Origin: Arcicella sp.
Lineage (GTDB): Bacteria; Bacteroidota; Bacteroidia; Cytophagales; Spirosomataceae
Assembly: GCA_025356745.1 (NCBI GenBank)
Contig: JANXRS010000139.1
Location: 1-35,995, forward strand
DNA: 35,995 nt
Direction of reading: 5' to 3'
A model generated the notes under the pieces. The model was not told the DNA's origin and did no database searches. It saw only the letters and a program-made list of their open reading frames with translations. Below are positions 34,337 through 35,995 of this stretch, in pieces. A program made the translations under genes and the position numbers. Numbering within the stretch: position 1 is the stretch's first letter; the number at the start of each line of letters is the position of its first letter.

Positions 34337-34376
34337 AAAAAAGGGAAGTTTCGTTTTTCGAAACCTCCCTTTTTTT
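34337..34376 (+). terminator. rho-independent terminator after the GntR gene
   Basis: AAAAAAGGGAAGTTTCG (34337-34353) pairs with CGAAACCTCCCTTTTTT (34359-34375) with one A/C mismatch and a short T loop, running into a T-tract. It lies 53 nt after the stop. The track's ORF start at 34377 begins directly at the end of its T-tract, which argues against that start. Confidence 0.88.
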
Positions 34377-34451
34377 ATGCAATACATAAATTTCCGTATC
34401 TTTGGGGAAGATAAATTGGAAAATAATCCAAGCCGAACGCATAACAATCAC

Positions 34452-35246
34452 ATGAGTATAATTAATTTACAGAAAAACAAAAAAATATATTTTGCTTCAG
34501 ATTTCCATTTAGGCTATCCCGACCACCAAACAAGTCTTGTCCGTGAACGCAAAGTTGTAGCTTGGCTTGATTCCATAAAAGACGATGCTCAAGTAATTTT
34601 TTTGGTGGGAGATATTTTTGATTTTTGGTTTGAATATAAAAATGTTGTTCCGAAAGGCTTCGTTAGGTTATTGGGTAAATTGGCAGATTTAACGGATTCG
34701 GGCGTTGAAATTATCGTTTTTGCAGGTAATCATGATATTTGGATGTTTGATTATTTCACGAAAGAAATGGGCATAAAAGTTTATCGGGAATTTCAAGAAT
34801 ATACCATTCAAAAAGCAGAACAATCTAAAACTTTTTATGTAGTTCATGGAGACGGATTAGGTCCAGGCGATTTGGGGTATAAATATCTAAAGAAAGTATT
34901 TGAAAGTAAACTGTCGCAGTGGGCTTTTGGTTGGATTCATCCGCACGCAGGAATGACTTTGGCCATGTGGTGGTCGGGCAGTAGAAAAGGTGAAGAACGC
35001 ATCAAAGAAGAATTACAATTTAGGGGTGACGGCGAATGGCTTTGGAGTTTTGCTAAAGAACAAGAAGCCTTAAAACATCATGATTTCTACATTTTTGGGC
35101 ATCGTCATTTATTGTTAGATTTGCCCGTTAATGAAAATAGTAGATACATAAACCTCGGTCAGTGGGCGTATGATGATGAAGATAGTTATCATTTTGCTGT
35201 TTATGATGGAATAGACTTAGTTATTAAAAAATATTTACAGAATTAA
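34452..35246 (+). CDS. lpxH: UDP-2,3-diacylglucosamine diphosphatase, LpxH-like
   Basis: Metallophosphoesterase that cleaves UDP-2,3-diacylglucosamine to lipid X in lipid A synthesis. The start is ATG 34452 (MSIINLQKNKKIYFASDFHLG), not 34377, since the extension overlaps terminator sequence and is not protein-like. It has 264 residues. Metal-binding motifs in order: SDFHLG (Asp17, His19), GDIFDFWFEY (Asp54), GNHDIW, VVHGDGLGPGD and FGHRH. GPGDLGYKYLKK and the WWSGSR segment support the LpxH group rather than a generic phosphoesterase. With waaA it is the second lipid A/LPS gene of the window. Confidence 0.87.
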   Translation: MSIINLQKNKKIYFASDFHLGYPDHQTSLVRERKVVAWLDSIKDDAQVIFLVGDIFDFWFEYKNVVPKGFVRLLGKLADLTDSGVEIIVFAGNHDIWMFDYFTKEMGIKVYREFQEYTIQKAEQSKTFYVVHGDGLGPGDLGYKYLKKVFESKLSQWAFGWIHPHAGMTLAMWWSGSRKGEERIKEELQFRGDGEWLWSFAKEQEALKHHDFYIFGHRHLLLDLPVNENSRYINLGQWAYDDEDSYHFAVYDGIDLVIKKYLQN

Positions 35247-35250
35247 AACG

Positions 35251-35283
35251 ACTTATAGCATGACTTTGAGTCATGCTATAAGT
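35251..35283 (+). terminator. 15-bp perfect hairpin after lpxH
   Basis: ACTTATAGCATGACT (35251-35265) pairs perfectly with AGTCATGCTATAAGT (35269-35283) around a 3-nt loop, 4 nt after the lpxH stop and 10 nt before the GH32 start. There is no T-run after it, so it could also act as a leader structure for the GH32 gene. Confidence 0.6.
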
Positions 35284-35293
35284 AAAATCTAAT

Positions 35294-35995
35294 ATGAAAA
35301 AACTACTCATTTTCCTTCTTTTCCCATTTTTCACATACGCTCAAACGCCGAAAGAAACCCCTCATTGGAGACCAGATTATCATTTTTCCCCTCAAAAAAA
35401 CTGGATAAATGACCCAAATGGATTAATTTATCATCAAGGGCAATACCACCTTTTTTATCAACATAATCCCTTTGAAAACAAATGGGGACACATGAGTTGG
35501 GGACACGCCGTGAGTAAAAATCTTGTGGATTGGGAGCATCTTCCGCTGGCAATTCCAGAAGATTCAGTTTGGATTTTTTCGGGAAGTGTGGTAGTCGATA
35601 AAAATAATTCAAGCGGTTTCCAAATAGGCACTGAACCGTGCATGGTTGCCCTTTACACTGCCGATTATCATGATGGCAAAAAGGAGGCTCAATATCTTGC
35701 TTATTCCAACGATAGGGGAACGACTTGGACAAAATATACGGGTAATCCTGTGATAGATTTACAAATGGCAGATTTCCGTGATCCGCACGTAATTTGGCAT
35801 GAAAAAACTTCCCAATGGGTGATGAGTGTAGTCTTTCCGAAAGAGTATAAAGTCATATTTTATACCTCAAAAAACCTTAAAAATTGGACTCGTTCGGGTG
35901 AATTTGGCAATCAAGGGGAAATACGTAAAATATGGGAGTGTCCTGCCTTAGTTGAAATACCTATTGATGGTAATCCTCAGAATACTAAATGGTTA
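35294..35995 (+). CDS. GH32 glycoside hydrolase (levanase/fructan hydrolase/invertase-like), cut by window end
   Basis: Secreted enzyme that hydrolyses beta-fructosyl linkages in sucrose or fructans. The 234 visible residues are open to the window edge; the ORF track misses it because there is no stop. The start is ATG 35294 with signal peptide MKKLLIFLLFPFFTYAQ. Motifs in order: WINDPNG (Asp40 as nucleophile), YHLFYQHNPFENKWGHMSWGHAVS, WIFSGSVVVD, DFRDPHV (transition-state Asp) and WECPALVEIP (acid/base Glu). These are the defining blocks of GH32. The C-terminal beta-sandwich is outside the window. It starts 10 nt after the lpxH hairpin; fructan genes such as susCD may follow beyond the edge. 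Confidence 0.93.
   Translation, partial: MKKLLIFLLFPFFTYAQTPKETPHWRPDYHFSPQKNWINDPNGLIYHQGQYHLFYQHNPFENKWGHMSWGHAVSKNLVDWEHLPLAIPEDSVWIFSGSVVVDKNNSSGFQIGTEPCMVALYTADYHDGKKEAQYLAYSNDRGTTWTKYTGNPVIDLQMADFRDPHVIWHEKTSQWVMSVVFPKEYKVIFYTSKNLKNWTRSGEFGNQGEIRKIWECPALVEIPIDGNPQNTKWL

Noticed and set aside
34377-34451. N-terminal extension of the lpxH ORF in the track
   Set aside because: It starts directly at the end of the terminator's T-tract; LpxH homology begins only after the ATG at 34452.

Overview
The window reads as a chromosomal segment of an AT-rich Bacteroidota, most likely a Cytophagales-type bacterium. The signs are: a PorD/DUF4835-type protein beside coaBC, two DUF5916/CBM9-like proteins (one intact, one broken), a DUF4230 remnant, a DUF1343/NamZ enzyme, Bacteroidota-style promoter words (TAnnTTTG), weak ribosome-binding sites, and lipid A/LPS genes (waaA, lpxH). 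The genus cannot be told from the sequence. I see no rRNA, tRNA, CRISPR array, transposase or phage gene.

Layout. 0.3-0.6 kb: remnant of a response regulator. 0.7-4.8 kb (+): GH20 beta-N-acetylhexosaminidase, coaBC and a PorD-like protein in one run, closed by a strong hairpin. 4.9-6.5 kb (+): NFACT/RqcH-type ribosome quality control protein. 6.7-13.0 kb (+): a small secreted acidic protein, then a complete tripartite RND efflux operon (adaptor lipoprotein, HAE1-type pump, outer-membrane lipoprotein). 13.0-14.0 kb: a nested hairpin element and a DUF4230 pseudogene with three frameshifts. 14.2-15.9 kb (+): SGLT-like sodium/solute symporter with a good terminator. 16.0-16.6 kb: remnant of a DUF5916 gene that kept only its two ends. 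16.7-17.1 kb (+): small helical protein of unknown role. 17.1-21.7 kb (-): a four-gene run, NamZ-like N-acetylmuramidase, two tandem SGNH-like proteins and an MBOAT O-acyltransferase. 21.8-23.0 kb (+): LolC/E-like permease. 23.1-27.7 kb (-): waaA, rsgA, a Cys-rich/DUF2934 protein, a thioredoxin-fold protein and a ROK sugar kinase in one tight run. 27.7-29.9 kb (-): intact DUF5916 protein. 30.3-31.7 kb (+): APC amino-acid permease. 31.9-34.3 kb: a ligand-binding protein that looks like a GntR regulator without its DNA-binding domain, a 43-residue membrane peptide and the full-length GntR-type regulator. 34.5-36.0 kb (+): LpxH-like lipid A enzyme and the start of a GH32 fructan/sucrose hydrolase cut by the window edge.

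How it fits together. Much of the content concerns the cell envelope and sugars: lipid A/KDO assembly, lipoprotein release, efflux, amino-sugar hydrolysis and phosphorylation, and a probable glycan O-acylation set. The most interesting unit is the NamZ-SGNH-SGNH-MBOAT run, which I infer links muramic-acid glycan turnover with O-acylation of a surface or cell-wall glycan; this is inference from gene order and families. The second is the GntR locus, with a DNA-binding-domain-less paralogue, paired inverted 10-mers and a tiny membrane protein. Several relics, some with -1 changes in or beside homopolymer runs, lie between otherwise intact genes and suggest ongoing gene decay.
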